Source: Bacillus timonensis (GTDB lineage: Bacteria > Bacillota > Bacilli > Bacillales > Bacillaceae_L). From it: a stretch of DNA of 64,000 nt. Below the pieces are notes generated by a model, which was given only the letters and a program-made list of their open reading frames with translations, ran no database searches and was not told where the DNA came from. Positions 35,073 through 44,611 of the stretch are shown here, one piece after another. Each line of letters opens with the position of its first letter. Positions within the stretch are counted from its first letter, which is position 1. A program made the position numbers and the translations under genes. The DNA lies in the NCBI RefSeq assembly GCF_000285535.1, contig NZ_HE610985.1, forward strand, positions 965,134 through 1,029,133, given 5' to 3'.

Positions 35073-36243
35073 ATGAAACGTAGAAAGATACTGATCTGTT
35101 CAATCAACCTTATGCTATGTCTCCTCCTCGTCACAGCTTGTGAAAATGACATTGGTGAAATCGAAAATCAAAACTTTGCTACCGCTATTGGAGTCGACTA
35201 CCGAGATGGGAAATATTATGTCGCCATTCAAATGATTGGATTGACCTCAGTTGCAAAAAGGGAAGGTGGTGATAAAGGCCCAACTGAAGTATATGTTTCC
35301 GAAACGAGTGGAAAAACATTTATCGATGCATTTTTTAAAGCGTATCATACTGCGCAAGAACGGATTCTTTGGGCACATGTCACAGCAATCGTTTTAAGTG
35401 AAAGTGCACTAGAAGAAGGGCTGGGTAGTATTTTTGATGGGTTGACACGATATTATGAGTTCCGCCCAACGCCTTGGATTTTTGGAACAAAAAACTCTAT
35501 ACTTGATATCTTATCGACTACTGGATTTTTTAATCAAAGCTCATTGAATACCATTCTGCATAGTCCAAAAAGTTCATATGAACAAAGCTCGACCATCAGG
35601 CCGGTAAAGTTAAATCAATTTGCACGTGAATTCTTTGACCCTGGTCGCACTACATATATTCCTTCTCTCACAATTGACGATAATCAATGGAAGAAAAATA
35701 AAAAGAACGAGGCGAAATTAGCAATTGACGGAGCTTTTTTTCTAGATAACCACCAATACAAAGGCTATTTTCCTTATGAGAATATAAAAGGTTTACGCTG
35801 GTTAACTCCGGAAACAAGACGTGCTTCGTTACTATTGCCAAGTGAAGAAAAACCTGAATTTATTGCGGTACTTGAAGATCAAATGGTAAAAATCAATCCT
35901 GTAAAACAAGGCGGGAATTTTCATTTTACTATTCTTTACCACGCCAAGGGGAATTGTAAGTAACCGTATAAAGAACAACACAATTAATGGTAGTGTCATG
36001 GAGGAGTTCGTTAAGAAAGGAATCATTTCTGAAATCAAGCAACTATATCAACTAGGTTTAGAGCACAATATCGATTTTTTAAACTTGGAACATCAACTTT
36101 TCAGAAAAGATTATGAAGATTGGAAAAAGCTAAAAAATCAAGAAACCCTGTTACGAGAAAACAGTATCTTATCCATTGAAGCACACATCACGATGGAACA
36201 TTCAGGATCATTTAAAAATCGTAAAATTGAGATTAAAGAATGA
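35073..36243 (+). pseudogene. Spore germinant receptor subunit C (GerC lipoprotein), one-base frameshift
   Basis: Lipoprotein subunit of the receptor. The first frame runs 296 codons from ATG 35073, with signal peptide and lipobox LLLVTACEN, and the family segments NQNFATAIGVDYRDGKYYVA and RILWAHVTAIVLSESA. It stops at 35961 just after GCC AAG GGG AAT. Removing one G of the GGGG run (35948-35951) gives HAKGIVSNRIKNNTINGS and links to the C-terminal domain (MEEFVKKGIISEIKQLY and on), total about 389 residues, the normal GerC length. As written, the last quarter, needed for the third domain, is lost. Confidence 0.82.
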
Positions 36244-36257
36244 TACATCTGAAAAAT

Positions 36258-36290
36258 ACACCTGACGTATTCCGCCAGGTGTGTTCTTTA
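36258..36290 (+). terminator. Terminator of the ger operon
   Basis: ACACCTG / CAGGTGT stem with an inner CG pair, followed by GTTCTTTATT. The next 270 bases up to the small gene at 36564 show nothing else I can support. Confidence 0.6.
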
Positions 36291-36563
36291 TTAGGAAATA
36301 CTTTTCTTTACTTCATAGTGAATAGTTGCGTAATATAACGTAGATTTCAGGTGTTTACCCTGGGTTATTTTTTTCTATCATCGAATTACCCGTATCCGCC
36401 ACTATCCATCCTCGAAAAAGCCTTTAGTTGATAAATTGTTACATCATATCAAACATAAATATGAAGGATATGTGAACCTTTTCACAGCTATATTTTAAAA
36501 CTACTAAATGGAGGTATACTGCAAGTAGGTTTAAAATAAATCTTCTAAGGAAGGTGTTCGGTA

Positions 36564-36767
36564 ATGAAGGGTACAGCATTATTAATCAATAAGGACCACT
36601 CTGTCACAGTATTAGAAAACGTTGAACATAATGTGTATGAAGATCTAGTAAGTCTTGAAGATTCTACGAATATGAAATGTACCATTAATGATAAAGAGGT
36701 TCAATTTGATCCTATTGATAAAGTCGTTTGGTATGAAGAAACAATTGACTGGGAATACGGTTATTAA
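36564..36767 (+). CDS. Small uncharacterised protein, 67 residues
   Basis: A short acidic, soluble protein (MKGTALLINKDHSVTVLENV and on) ending in two aromatic clusters, VVWYEETIDWEYGY. AGGAAGGTG lies seven bases before the ATG, and an intrinsic terminator follows, so it looks like a real single-gene transcript. I do not recognise the family. It has no membrane segment or cysteines. Confidence 0.55.
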   Translation: MKGTALLINKDHSVTVLENVEHNVYEDLVSLEDSTNMKCTINDKEVQFDPIDKVVWYEETIDWEYGY

Positions 36768-36799
36768 TAATGATAGACATATTTTGTCCATGAAAACAA

Positions 36800-36833
36800 A
36801 AGGGAGCTTGATTAAAATCAAGCCCTCTTTTTA
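36800..36833. terminator. Bidirectional terminator
   Basis: AGGGAGCTTGAT / ATCAAGCCCTCT with a four-base loop and TTTTT, between the small gene and the convergent helicase gene. Confidence 0.8.
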
Positions 36834-36840
36834 TAAAGCC

Positions 36841-39800
36841 TTACAACACATTCTTATTCGCCCTACTCACCAAATACGAAGGCATTTCCTCCCGTAACTT
36901 CCACACAAAGCTCATTGGTTTATTTCCTTCATGTTTTACGTAGTCGGCTTTCCCGAGAAATACAAAGGGGGCGGTGTGGCCATTTTCTTGTTTGTATTCC
37001 CTGACAAAAAGTGCGATTTGGTGATTGTTTTCTCTGTGATGAATATAGCGCTGAGCCGTTGGGCTGTGTTCAGCTACTTTACTTTGTGTTTGCCAGTGAA
37101 ATAGCTTTTCATTAATTGCATAGTCTTCATATAAGGTTGAAGGCGAGAAATCCTTTTCCGATTTATTTAATGTAATGAAGAAAATGTCTAGATTTTTATC
37201 TTGGAAATGCTTGACACCTTCTCTAAATGCCGGTGTTTTTTCTTCATTATAGTATTCGAGTGCAGCCATTACCTGAGCGGTTGAATAGCTGCAGTGTACG
37301 CGTAATGGTGAAATGAATGATAAGTCATTTTTGATTTCCATTGTTTCAATTGAGTTGAACTGATAGAGCAAAATTTCCTGTATTTCTTCACGGAAGTTCT
37401 TATTCGATAATATTTTTGAAACTCCATCCTCAATTGAAGTTAATCCCTCTTTTTCTGGATAGGCTTTATAAAAGGAATAATAAAACATGTTTAACATGAT
37501 GCGTTCTTCTTCGTTCTGGACCGTACTCTCATCCAAATAGCGAAGTAGGAATTTTAACAACGTACTTGAATTTAAGAAAAACAGATTCTGTAAACGGCTT
37601 GTTACAAAGTTCTCAAAATCCCAATGGAATTCATCATTCAGCCCCGCTTCAACCATCATTCTTGAAAAACTGCGATTGCGATTTCTACCATAGAAATCGT
37701 AGATGGACATATGATGATGCTTCAAGAAATTACGTAAAGTTAGGCGTTCATTTGTATCTTCCTCAAAATACTTTAGCTTAGAAATGAGATTTGCCTTTGT
37801 ATTACTACTTGTTTTAATATTTCGAAGGATGTATTCTTTTGCCTGCTTCTCTAACTGAATAAAGCTACCTTTAGGGACATTTAAAAAGCCGTTTTCTACA
37901 TAATAAGTTACGGAATGCTTAGTTTTACCAATTAAGGCCCGAAACTTATCTTCAAAATTATAGTTTTTGTGGGCTTGTCCTACAAAATCAAGCACCGTTA
38001 AGCATTCTTTCCCGTCAGCAAGCCTCAACCCACGACCCAATTGCTGGAGAAAAACCGTTAATGACTCAGTAGGACGTAAAAATAAAATCGTGTTAACCTC
38101 AGGAATATCGATTCCCTCATTGTATAAATCGACAACGAAGATAAACTTTAATTCTCCGTTTACTAGCTGTTCCTGGGCATCACTTCTTACGTTAGGATCT
38201 ACATTTCCATATAGTGCAACTGAAGGAATCCCCACCTCATTAAAAAACGCAGCCATGTATTTTGCATGTTCAATCGACACACAGAAACCAAGACCTTTTA
38301 CCTCTTCTATATCAGTCACATAGTTGTAAAGGCTTTTTACGATTTGATTGCTACGGATTGAATTCGATGTATAGACATTTTCTAGTTCCTTAATTTCATA
38401 TCCTTTACGGCTCCATTTTAGTTTTGAAAGATCCACAGTATCTGTCACACAAAAGTATTGAAACGGGCTTAAAAGCTTTCGATTAATAGCTTCGGTCAAT
38501 CTCATTTCTGCTGAAATCGCGTCCTCAAAATACGTTAGTATATCCTTTCCGTCCATCCTTTCCGGGGTCGCCGTTAACCCCAGTAAGATTCTTGGATGGT
38601 AATGATTTAATAGCTTCTGATAAGAGTTGGCAGCCGCATGGTGGAATTCATCTACAATGATAAAATCATAGTAATCACTGGTTGTATGTTTGAAAAGCTC
38701 TTTACTGTTAAAGCTGTGGATGCTGATAAATAAATGGTCCAATGAGCCTGGGTGGTGCTTACCCACTAAAAGCTCTCCAAAGTTAGGATCTTTTAAGATG
38801 ACACGAAATGTATCTAAGCTTTGTTTTAAAATTTCTTCCCTGTGCGCAACAAATAACAGTCTCGCGGAATGTGTGTTTTTCTTCTTGAATCGTTTATAGT
38901 CGAATGCAGAAATAACGGTTTTTCCAACGCCTGTTGCTGCGACAAGCAAATTTCTATATCGTCCGAACACTTCTCTCTCAACCTGCAGCTTTTCAAGGAT
39001 TTCCTTCTGGTATAAATAAGGTTGGATATCAAACAGGATTGGAAAATTATTTTGATTTTGTATTTTCGATTTTGATAGTGCAATCTTTAGTCGGTCTTGA
39101 TCCTCTTGTTTTTCTGCATGAAACGGCACAAACTCATGATCGTTCCAATAGCTTTCAAAGGTCGCCTCAAACTTTTTGACGATATCAAATGAATCCTTTT
39201 CTGTAACCTTGATATTCCATTCTAATCCCGATGTTAGAGCTGGATTTGAGATATTTGAAGAACCAATATAAGCTGTACTAAAGCCTGTTTCCCTTTTAAA
39301 CAAATAAGCTTTCGCGTGTAGTCTAGTTCGATCAACATCATAGGAAATTTTGACTTCTGTATTAGGAAGTTTGCTTAGTTCATGTATGGCCTTGTAATCA
39401 CTCGCTTCCATATAAGATGTTGTGATGACTCGAAGCTTTTTTCCCGGTTGCTCAGTGAATTCCTTCAGTTCGTTTATCAGAATTCTTAGACCGCTCCATT
39501 TTATAAAAGATACGAGCATATCAATAGAATCTGCGGTCAAAATTTCCTTTTTCAGTTCGCCAAGCAAATTGGGCTCATAGTTTGACCCTGTAAAAAGTGA
39601 ACTTTGCGAAATAGGGGTTACTGGTCGAATGACCTCCCCGTTACGAATGCTGCGAATTGAATTTATCTTTGTATAAATTGAAGTTAGGACTTCTCCTTCC
39701 TCCTCAATTTTTAGGCCTCGAAATTCTTCTTCGTCTAGTCTCTCGCTTAAAACGTTAATGATTTCATTACAGGTACGTATTTGATCAAGCAAGGCTTGTT

Positions 39801-39996
39801 TATCATCGTTTTGATTATCCCTGACAAATTTGAGTGCCCGTCTTGTAACTGTAGAAATATATGTGGAAAGTATCTTTCTAGCTTCTTCTGTATCAATCAT
39901 TTCCTTGCCAATGTCATATTCTTTTATATCTAGGTCAGCAAGATCTTTTTTTAATTTTCGAGAAATAATTTCTTCATATATCCCCTGCTTCAACAT
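36841..39996 (-). CDS. PLD-SF2 helicase with DUF3427-like C-terminus (candidate defence/repair protein)
   Basis: About 1051 residues from ATG 39996 (GAGGTGACACC upstream). Order: an N-terminal helical region (1-130); a phospholipase-D-like domain (about 140-290) with the H-x-K and downstream SSN signature in TRLHAKAYLF and AYIGSSNISNP; a superfamily II helicase with Walker A AATGVGKTVIS (about 353), DEFHHAAAN (449), LTATPERMDG (474), and motif VI FLQQLGRGLRL; then a 400-residue C-terminal part of the DUF3427 type. Such proteins are found scattered in bacteria, often in defence islands, and probably cut or remodel DNA. Only one HxK motif is present, so the PLD unit would need to dimerise to be active. 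It is a single gene here. Confidence 0.78.
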   Translation of the reverse strand: MLKQGIYEEIISRKLKKDLADLDIKEYDIGKEMIDTEEARKILSTYISTVTRRALKFVRDNQNDDKQALLDQIRTCNEIINVLSERLDEEEFRGLKIEEEGEVLTSIYTKINSIRSIRNGEVIRPVTPISQSSLFTGSNYEPNLLGELKKEILTADSIDMLVSFIKWSGLRILINELKEFTEQPGKKLRVITTSYMEASDYKAIHELSKLPNTEVKISYDVDRTRLHAKAYLFKRETGFSTAYIGSSNISNPALTSGLEWNIKVTEKDSFDIVKKFEATFESYWNDHEFVPFHAEKQEDQDRLKIALSKSKIQNQNNFPILFDIQPYLYQKEILEKLQVEREVFGRYRNLLVAATGVGKTVISAFDYKRFKKKNTHSARLLFVAHREEILKQSLDTFRVILKDPNFGELLVGKHHPGSLDHLFISIHSFNSKELFKHTTSDYYDFIIVDEFHHAAANSYQKLLNHYHPRILLGLTATPERMDGKDILTYFEDAISAEMRLTEAINRKLLSPFQYFCVTDTVDLSKLKWSRKGYEIKELENVYTSNSIRSNQIVKSLYNYVTDIEEVKGLGFCVSIEHAKYMAAFFNEVGIPSVALYGNVDPNVRSDAQEQLVNGELKFIFVVDLYNEGIDIPEVNTILFLRPTESLTVFLQQLGRGLRLADGKECLTVLDFVGQAHKNYNFEDKFRALIGKTKHSVTYYVENGFLNVPKGSFIQLEKQAKEYILRNIKTSSNTKANLISKLKYFEEDTNERLTLRNFLKHHHMSIYDFYGRNRNRSFSRMMVEAGLNDEFHWDFENFVTSRLQNLFFLNSSTLLKFLLRYLDESTVQNEEERIMLNMFYYSFYKAYPEKEGLTSIEDGVSKILSNKNFREEIQEILLYQFNSIETMEIKNDLSFISPLRVHCSYSTAQVMAALEYYNEEKTPAFREGVKHFQDKNLDIFFITLNKSEKDFSPSTLYEDYAINEKLFHWQTQSKVAEHSPTAQRYIHHRENNHQIALFVREYKQENGHTAPFVFLGKADYVKHEGNKPMSFVWKLREEMPSYLVSRANKNVL

Positions 39997-40102
39997 TGGT
40001 GTCACCTCGACATTTTTTAATCTATTAGTAAATACTTTCCATTTAGCTGTCGAAAAATCCTTCTTTTCACCTAAGAAAGTAATGTAATGGTAGTATTAAA
40101 AT

Positions 40103-40134
40103 AAAAAAACTAGCTCATAGGTACGTGAACTAGT
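40103..40134 (-). terminator. Terminator of the Fe-alcohol dehydrogenase gene
   Basis: AACTAGTTCA pairs with TGAGCTAGTT through one G-U pair, followed by TTTTT on the minus strand. Confidence 0.8.
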
Positions 40135-40169
40135 TTTAACTCATTAATTTACTTACACAATTAGGGGAT

Positions 40170-41363
40170 TTATTTATTTGTAACTCGTTCGTATTTATAA
40201 TCAAAACAAATTTGGTATAATTCAATAATTTCTTCCTCTGTCGGGATTCTTGGATTGTTTCCAGGACTTCCACTTGCAATTGCATCTTTCGCCATTTTCC
40301 CAACCACTTTATCTAATTCTTGTTTTTCTATCCCCCACTCCTTCATGTTAGGGATATTCAAATTCAAACATAGTTTCTTTATATCATGTACAACCATATT
40401 TGCTATTTCTTCATTAGAAGAACCACTTAACTCTGGTTTAATAATCCGTCCGATACTGGCCAATCGATCAATGCAATTCGGTTTACTATATTCCAAAATT
40501 GCTGGTAATAACATCGCATTTGATACACCATGTGGGACATGAAATATGGCTCCTATTGGTCTTGACATTCCATGAACTAAACAAACAGATGCATTTGAAA
40601 ATGCGATGCCAGCCTTTAAAGCTCCTAAAGACATTTTTTCTCTTGCTTCTATATTACTACCATTCTTATAAACTTCTTCAATGTTATCGAAGATCAATTT
40701 AATCGCGGATAATGCAAGTGTATCTGTAAATGGATGTGAACGTCTTGAGATATATGCTTCGATTGCATGTGTTAAGGCATCTACACCAGTTGCTGCTGTG
40801 ATACTTTTGGGAGATGAAAGTATTAATTTAGGGTCAACAATTGCAACTTCTGGAATAAACATAGGTTGTTTAATCATCATTTTTACATCATTTCTTGTAT
40901 TCGTTATAACTGTAACATCAGTTGCTTCTGAGCCGGTACCTGCAGTGGTAGGAATTGCAATCAGTGGGATAGCCTTTTTATCTGCCATTTTTATATTCCC
41001 CATAAAATCACTAATATCTCCGCCATTTGTAGCAAGTACGGCAACAGCTTTGGCGGTGTCAATGCAACTTCCTCCACCTAATGCAATAATAACGTCACAA
41101 TTATTTTGTTTGAGTACTTCGAGGGCTTCGTCTACGAATATATCAGTCGGTTCGGAAGTTATACCCAAATAGGTGGAATAACGAATTTCTTCTTTATTAC
41201 ACATATTTTGGCATTCATTAACATAACCAAGATTCTCCATAACTTTGTCACTTATGATCAGAGCGTTAGTTCCTTGTTTACTTGTTTCCAATCCTACTTG
41301 TTTAAAAGAATTAGTTCCATACAAAATAGCTTTAGGCATATAGACACTTGATATTGAACTCAT
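40170..41363 (-). CDS. Iron-containing alcohol dehydrogenase
   Basis: NAD(P)-dependent oxidoreductase of the Fe-ADH family, 397 residues. The nucleotide motif GGGSCIDTAKAVAV (about 96-109), TTAGTGSEATDVTVIT, and the metal site (DALTHAIEAYIS, VHGMSRPIGAIFHVPHG) are intact, with the usual aspartate and three histidines. Typical substrates are primary alcohols, butanol, 1,3-propanediol or lactaldehyde. GGGGGAGGAAGTT precedes the ATG. It lies between the helicase and Nudix genes, with a terminator on each side, so it is probably not functionally tied to them. Confidence 0.85.
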   Translation of the reverse strand: MSSISSVYMPKAILYGTNSFKQVGLETSKQGTNALIISDKVMENLGYVNECQNMCNKEEIRYSTYLGITSEPTDIFVDEALEVLKQNNCDVIIALGGGSCIDTAKAVAVLATNGGDISDFMGNIKMADKKAIPLIAIPTTAGTGSEATDVTVITNTRNDVKMMIKQPMFIPEVAIVDPKLILSSPKSITAATGVDALTHAIEAYISRRSHPFTDTLALSAIKLIFDNIEEVYKNGSNIEAREKMSLGALKAGIAFSNASVCLVHGMSRPIGAIFHVPHGVSNAMLLPAILEYSKPNCIDRLASIGRIIKPELSGSSNEEIANMVVHDIKKLCLNLNIPNMKEWGIEKQELDKVVGKMAKDAIASGSPGNNPRIPTEEEIIELYQICFDYKYERVTNK

Positions 41364-41543
41364 AACTTCCTCCCCCAGATTTTTTTAAAAAAAGTAAACC
41401 TCCATTTTCAACAACGCCCATACAATGCTCTGAAATCGACGCTAGTTCCTAGTAAGTATTTTATTCAGTAATCATTTTTAAAGACTACTGATTTTAAGAT
41501 TGTGCTAGTTTTTACGTAGAAATATGAGAAGAAAGAAACACAT

Positions 41544-41575
41544 AAAAAAACTCAAGTTTAATCACTTGAGTTTTC
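41544..41575 (-). terminator. Terminator downstream of the Nudix gene
   Basis: AAAACTCAAGT / ACTTGAGTTTT stem with a six-base loop, then TTTATG on the minus strand. Confidence 0.7.
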
Positions 41576-41644
41576 ATTTGAGACTAATTGTATGCTACTG
41601 ATAGCCTTATAGATTTATAGTTTCTGATCCTCTACATTTACACT

Positions 41645-42040
41645 TCAATATTCCTGTTCCATTAATTTTCGAACCGTCGGTAGATCGGCTGGTGCCCAAT
41701 CCAAACTTGGAAGTTCGGATGATGATAACCATTTTAGCGCGGCATGCTCTGTGAGCGTTGGTGTTCCTTTTACTAATTTGCATGAATAAGTTGATAAATG
41801 AACAATGCCAAAATCATATTCATAAACGGTTTCATCAATTTGGGAGCCAACATCAATCTCACAAAGCATTTCTTCTTTTATTTCGCGTTGAAGTGCTTCT
41901 TCGGAGGTTTCATCCTTTTCGATTTTCCCACCTGGGAATTCCCATTTTAAAGCTAGTAAGTTGTTTGGCCCTCTTTGGACACATAGTATTTTTTCTTTAT
42001 CGGTGATTACACCGGCTACTACATAGATATGCTTGGGCAT
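41645..42040 (-). CDS. Nudix hydrolase, MutT/NudG-like (nucleotide pyrophosphohydrolase)
   Basis: A 131-residue Nudix protein with the box beginning WEFPGGKIEKDETSEEALQR and ending EIKEEM (about 33-58). The glycine that usually follows EE-x is leucine, a tolerated change. Short MutT-type members remove oxidised or modified nucleoside triphosphates (8-oxo-dGTP, 5-hydroxymethyl-dCTP). AGGAGGACAAG precedes the ATG. Its neighbours are an Fe-ADH and, 1.6 kb away, the DUF3427-like helicase. The exact substrate is open. Confidence 0.85.
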   Translation of the reverse strand: MPKHIYVVAGVITDKEKILCVQRGPNNLLALKWEFPGGKIEKDETSEEALQREIKEEMLCEIDVGSQIDETVYEYDFGIVHLSTYSCKLVKGTPTLTEHAALKWLSSSELPSLDWAPADLPTVRKLMEQEY

Positions 42041-42055
42041 CTTGTCCTCCTGTTT

Positions 42056-42240
42056 TTACCAGCCAAAGTCGTCGGGGTACTCGGTTTGTTCTGTTGTCCA
42101 ATACGGAGAAGCTATACATCCTTTCCAGTTCCTGTACACCTTCCTTACAATCATCGTAATCTGTATAAAATTCAGCAATCCATTTTGCACATACAATCTT
42201 ATTCTTTTCCACTTTCTTTATCTTTATTATAACGGACCTG
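42056..42240 (-). other. Possible small gene before the Nudix gene, reading frame unclear
   Basis: Two overlapping minus-strand frames look protein-like. One encodes KNKIVCAKWIAEFYTDYDDC and on, but would run into the Nudix gene (stop at 41997). The other ends with ASPYWTTEQTEYPDDFGW and a stop at 42056, just before the Nudix ribosome site. A frameshift joining the first to the second would make one tidy gene of about 60 residues. I cannot decide between these or exclude that neither is translated. Confidence 0.2.
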
Positions 42241-42287
42241 CAAGTAGTCAACAACATGACATCTTAAGTACATCCGATTTTATGCAA

Positions 42288-42320
42288 GAAAAAAGAAGAG
42301 CCTCCAAAAGGAAGCTCCTT
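42288..42320 (-). terminator. Terminator of the subtilase gene
   Basis: AAGGAGCTTCC / GGAGGCTCTT stem with a TTTT loop, then CTTTTTTC on the minus strand. Confidence 0.65.
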
Positions 42321-42381
42321 GAAAAAAATTTTCGGGAAATATAGTCGCACTGTTATTGGCCAAGAATCCCCTTTTTATCCT

Positions 42382-44016
42382 TTAATACATCTTAAATGTC
42401 GTTGAAGCTGTACTTGTGGTATACCCGCTCTTTGATGCTGTGGCATCAACTTGATATGTGCCTGTTGCTGTGTAATAGTTTGTTCCAATTGACCAAGTGG
42501 CAACACCAGACGAATTTGTGGTTCCAGTTGATGTAACACTTGTGCCATTTGGACGTGTTATTTTAAAGGTAACTGTTGCGTTTGCAATAGCTGCACCATT
42601 TTTATCTTTAACCGTACTCGTTACATAAATCGTTTCCCCACGGTAATAGTAGCTATAGTTTGTTGAAACAGTGGTGACAGTATCTGTTGATGTTGGTGGT
42701 GGAGGTGTTGTACCACCGCCTCCTCCTGAAGCGGCTACAACTGCGGCATGTGCATCGACGATACCATATCCATACTGCGTAAAGCTTCCAGCCTCTTGTG
42801 CAGTATCGCGTAATATTTGTCTGGCTTCCGCTACTGAAATATCAGGATTTGCTGCTCGTAGTAAACCTGCTACCCCCGCTACATGTGGAGTCGCCATTGA
42901 TGTTCCAGACAAGGTTGTATACCGACTGTTTGGATATGTGCTATAAATGCTAGAACCTGGTGCCATTAGTTCTAAGCCTGAGCCATAGTTTGAAAAACTT
43001 GACCGGGTTCTGTTTGATGTCACAGATCCGACTGCAATCACACTGTCATAAGCCGCAGGATAGGAAATACTTGAAGCACCATCATTTCCACTTGCCGCAA
43101 CGACAATTGTTCCTTGGGCAACAGCAGTTTGGACGGCTTCATCCATACTTTGGTTATACCCCCCGCCACCTAATGACATATTGATGACATCAGCATCAAT
43201 ATCAGCAGCGTAGAGAATTCCTTGTGTGATTCCATATAAAGAACCTGAACCATCATCACCCAATACCTTTACAGGGATCAGGGTTGCATTTTGCATGACC
43301 CCCGAAACAGTTCCATAGCTTGCTATCGTGCCCGAAACATGCGTACCGTGTCCTTGAACATCCATCGTAGTTCCACCAACGAAGCTTTTACCTAAGCTTG
43401 TGTTCACGAAATTGGCTAGACTAGGATGGTTATGGTCAATCCCCGTATCCAATACAGCTACCTTAACAGCATTCGAACCATTGGTAATTGTCCACGCCTC
43501 TGGTGCTTTAATCATGTCATAATGCCATTTTTGATTTTGATGCACAGCTTGGATTGTTGCAGTCCCTTCAATCGCCATCATTTTATAGTTTTCGGAAATA
43601 TAACGGAGCTTGAAACCTAGATTCTTTAATTCGTTACGTAATTCCTTTTTTGCTATGTTACTAGATTTGTATTGGTCTGGGGAGTACTTTACCAAGTAGA
43701 CTAAGCCCATTTTTTCGACTACTTTTTTGTTGAAACTTTTACTTACGAGTGGTTTTACAGAAGATTCTTCTACATGGAGTGTGTCGATAATTGTAAATCC
43801 TTTGCTATTTAGAACATCTTCCTGTGCTTTTATACTTTGTTCGCTCTGTATCGTGATATCCGACTTACCATTTTTCGGTTCAACAGATACAATCAGCTCT
43901 CCCTCAATAAAGTCTTGATTTCCTTTTGCTTGATCTGGCTGATTCGCAAATGAAGTTCCTGCAAACATCGTGAATACTAGTAACACAACAATTGCAATAC
44001 GAAACCATTTTCTCAT
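42382..44016 (-). CDS. Secreted subtilisin-like serine protease (S8) with C-terminal Ig-like domain
   Basis: About 544 residues from ATG 44016 (GGAGG seven bases upstream; an ATG at 44022 touches the ribosome site). A signal peptide (1-about 24, ending GTSFA) is followed by a pro-region to about 155, then the peptidase: D190 in VAVLDTGIDHNHP, H226 in GHGTHVSGT, N311 in AASGNDG and S373 in SGTSMATPHVAG. A glycine/proline linker (GGGGGTTPPPP) leads to a beta-sandwich of about 100 residues with TVTFKITRPNGTSVTSTG, probably a carbohydrate- or wall-binding Ig-like module. Extracellular protein degradation is the expected role. No cysteines in the mature enzyme, as usual for subtilases. Confidence 0.92.
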   Translation of the reverse strand: MRKWFRIAIVVLLVFTMFAGTSFANQPDQAKGNQDFIEGELIVSVEPKNGKSDITIQSEQSIKAQEDVLNSKGFTIIDTLHVEESSVKPLVSKSFNKKVVEKMGLVYLVKYSPDQYKSSNIAKKELRNELKNLGFKLRYISENYKMMAIEGTATIQAVHQNQKWHYDMIKAPEAWTITNGSNAVKVAVLDTGIDHNHPSLANFVNTSLGKSFVGGTTMDVQGHGTHVSGTIASYGTVSGVMQNATLIPVKVLGDDGSGSLYGITQGILYAADIDADVINMSLGGGGYNQSMDEAVQTAVAQGTIVVAASGNDGASSISYPAAYDSVIAVGSVTSNRTRSSFSNYGSGLELMAPGSSIYSTYPNSRYTTLSGTSMATPHVAGVAGLLRAANPDISVAEARQILRDTAQEAGSFTQYGYGIVDAHAAVVAASGGGGGTTPPPPTSTDTVTTVSTNYSYYYRGETIYVTSTVKDKNGAAIANATVTFKITRPNGTSVTSTGTTNSSGVATWSIGTNYYTATGTYQVDATASKSGYTTSTASTTFKMY

Positions 44017-44022
44017 CCACAT

Positions 44023-44611
44023 ACCTCCAAAAAGAATTTTTACTGATAGTCAGTGTGGTTATGATATTTGCGGTGTTACACTCCCTTCTATGTACTTTTT
44101 ATACAGATAAAAAAGCAAAAAAGGATTCTTCGAAACCTTTTTACTTTTTAGCTGTCAGGAATAAACAAAGTAGGTACGGGTTCTTATGCAGTGTTTGAAC
44201 TGTTGAGGAATTGTTGAGTAGAAGTAATTATTGTGTTAGAAACGTAATATTGTCTTACCTCCATTACACTACTATTTTTCTACAACCGCGGTCAATATAT
44301 TTTGTAAATTCAGTTATTTATTACCATAATGGTGTTTGACACTTGAATCTGGTACGGGCCTAAGTATCTAAAATGATAGACAATCTTATAGTAGGTTAGT
44401 CTTTTACGGAGATTCACCGCTTTGGTGCGATAAATTATCATTAAAAATTTAGAGCCTATAGAACAGACTGGGTGGGAAATGAACAATTACTCGAAAAACT
44501 TTGAAAAATATCAAAAAGAGCCTCTTAAAAAGAGGCTCTTTGATAGTCTGGTAAATAACAATAAGAGTGTTTTTTAATCATAGTTCATATTTCAAGTTCC
44601 TGTACTCAATA
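44023..44611. other. Intergenic region between the opp operon and the subtilase gene
   Basis: 589 bases with no coding signal. On the minus strand, 97-126 bases before the subtilase start, AAAAAGG / CCTTTTT with an 11-base loop and T-run forms a terminator-like hairpin (44113-44142) inside what should be the leader. GGTACGGG occurs twice (about 44174 and 44352). TTGACC at about 44300 on the minus strand is a possible -35. Confidence 0.35.
44510..44545 (-). terminator. Terminator of the family-5 ABC importer operon
   Basis: AAAGAGCCTCTT / AAGAGGCTCTTT with a four-base loop, followed by TTGATATTTTTC on the minus strand. Confidence 0.85.
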
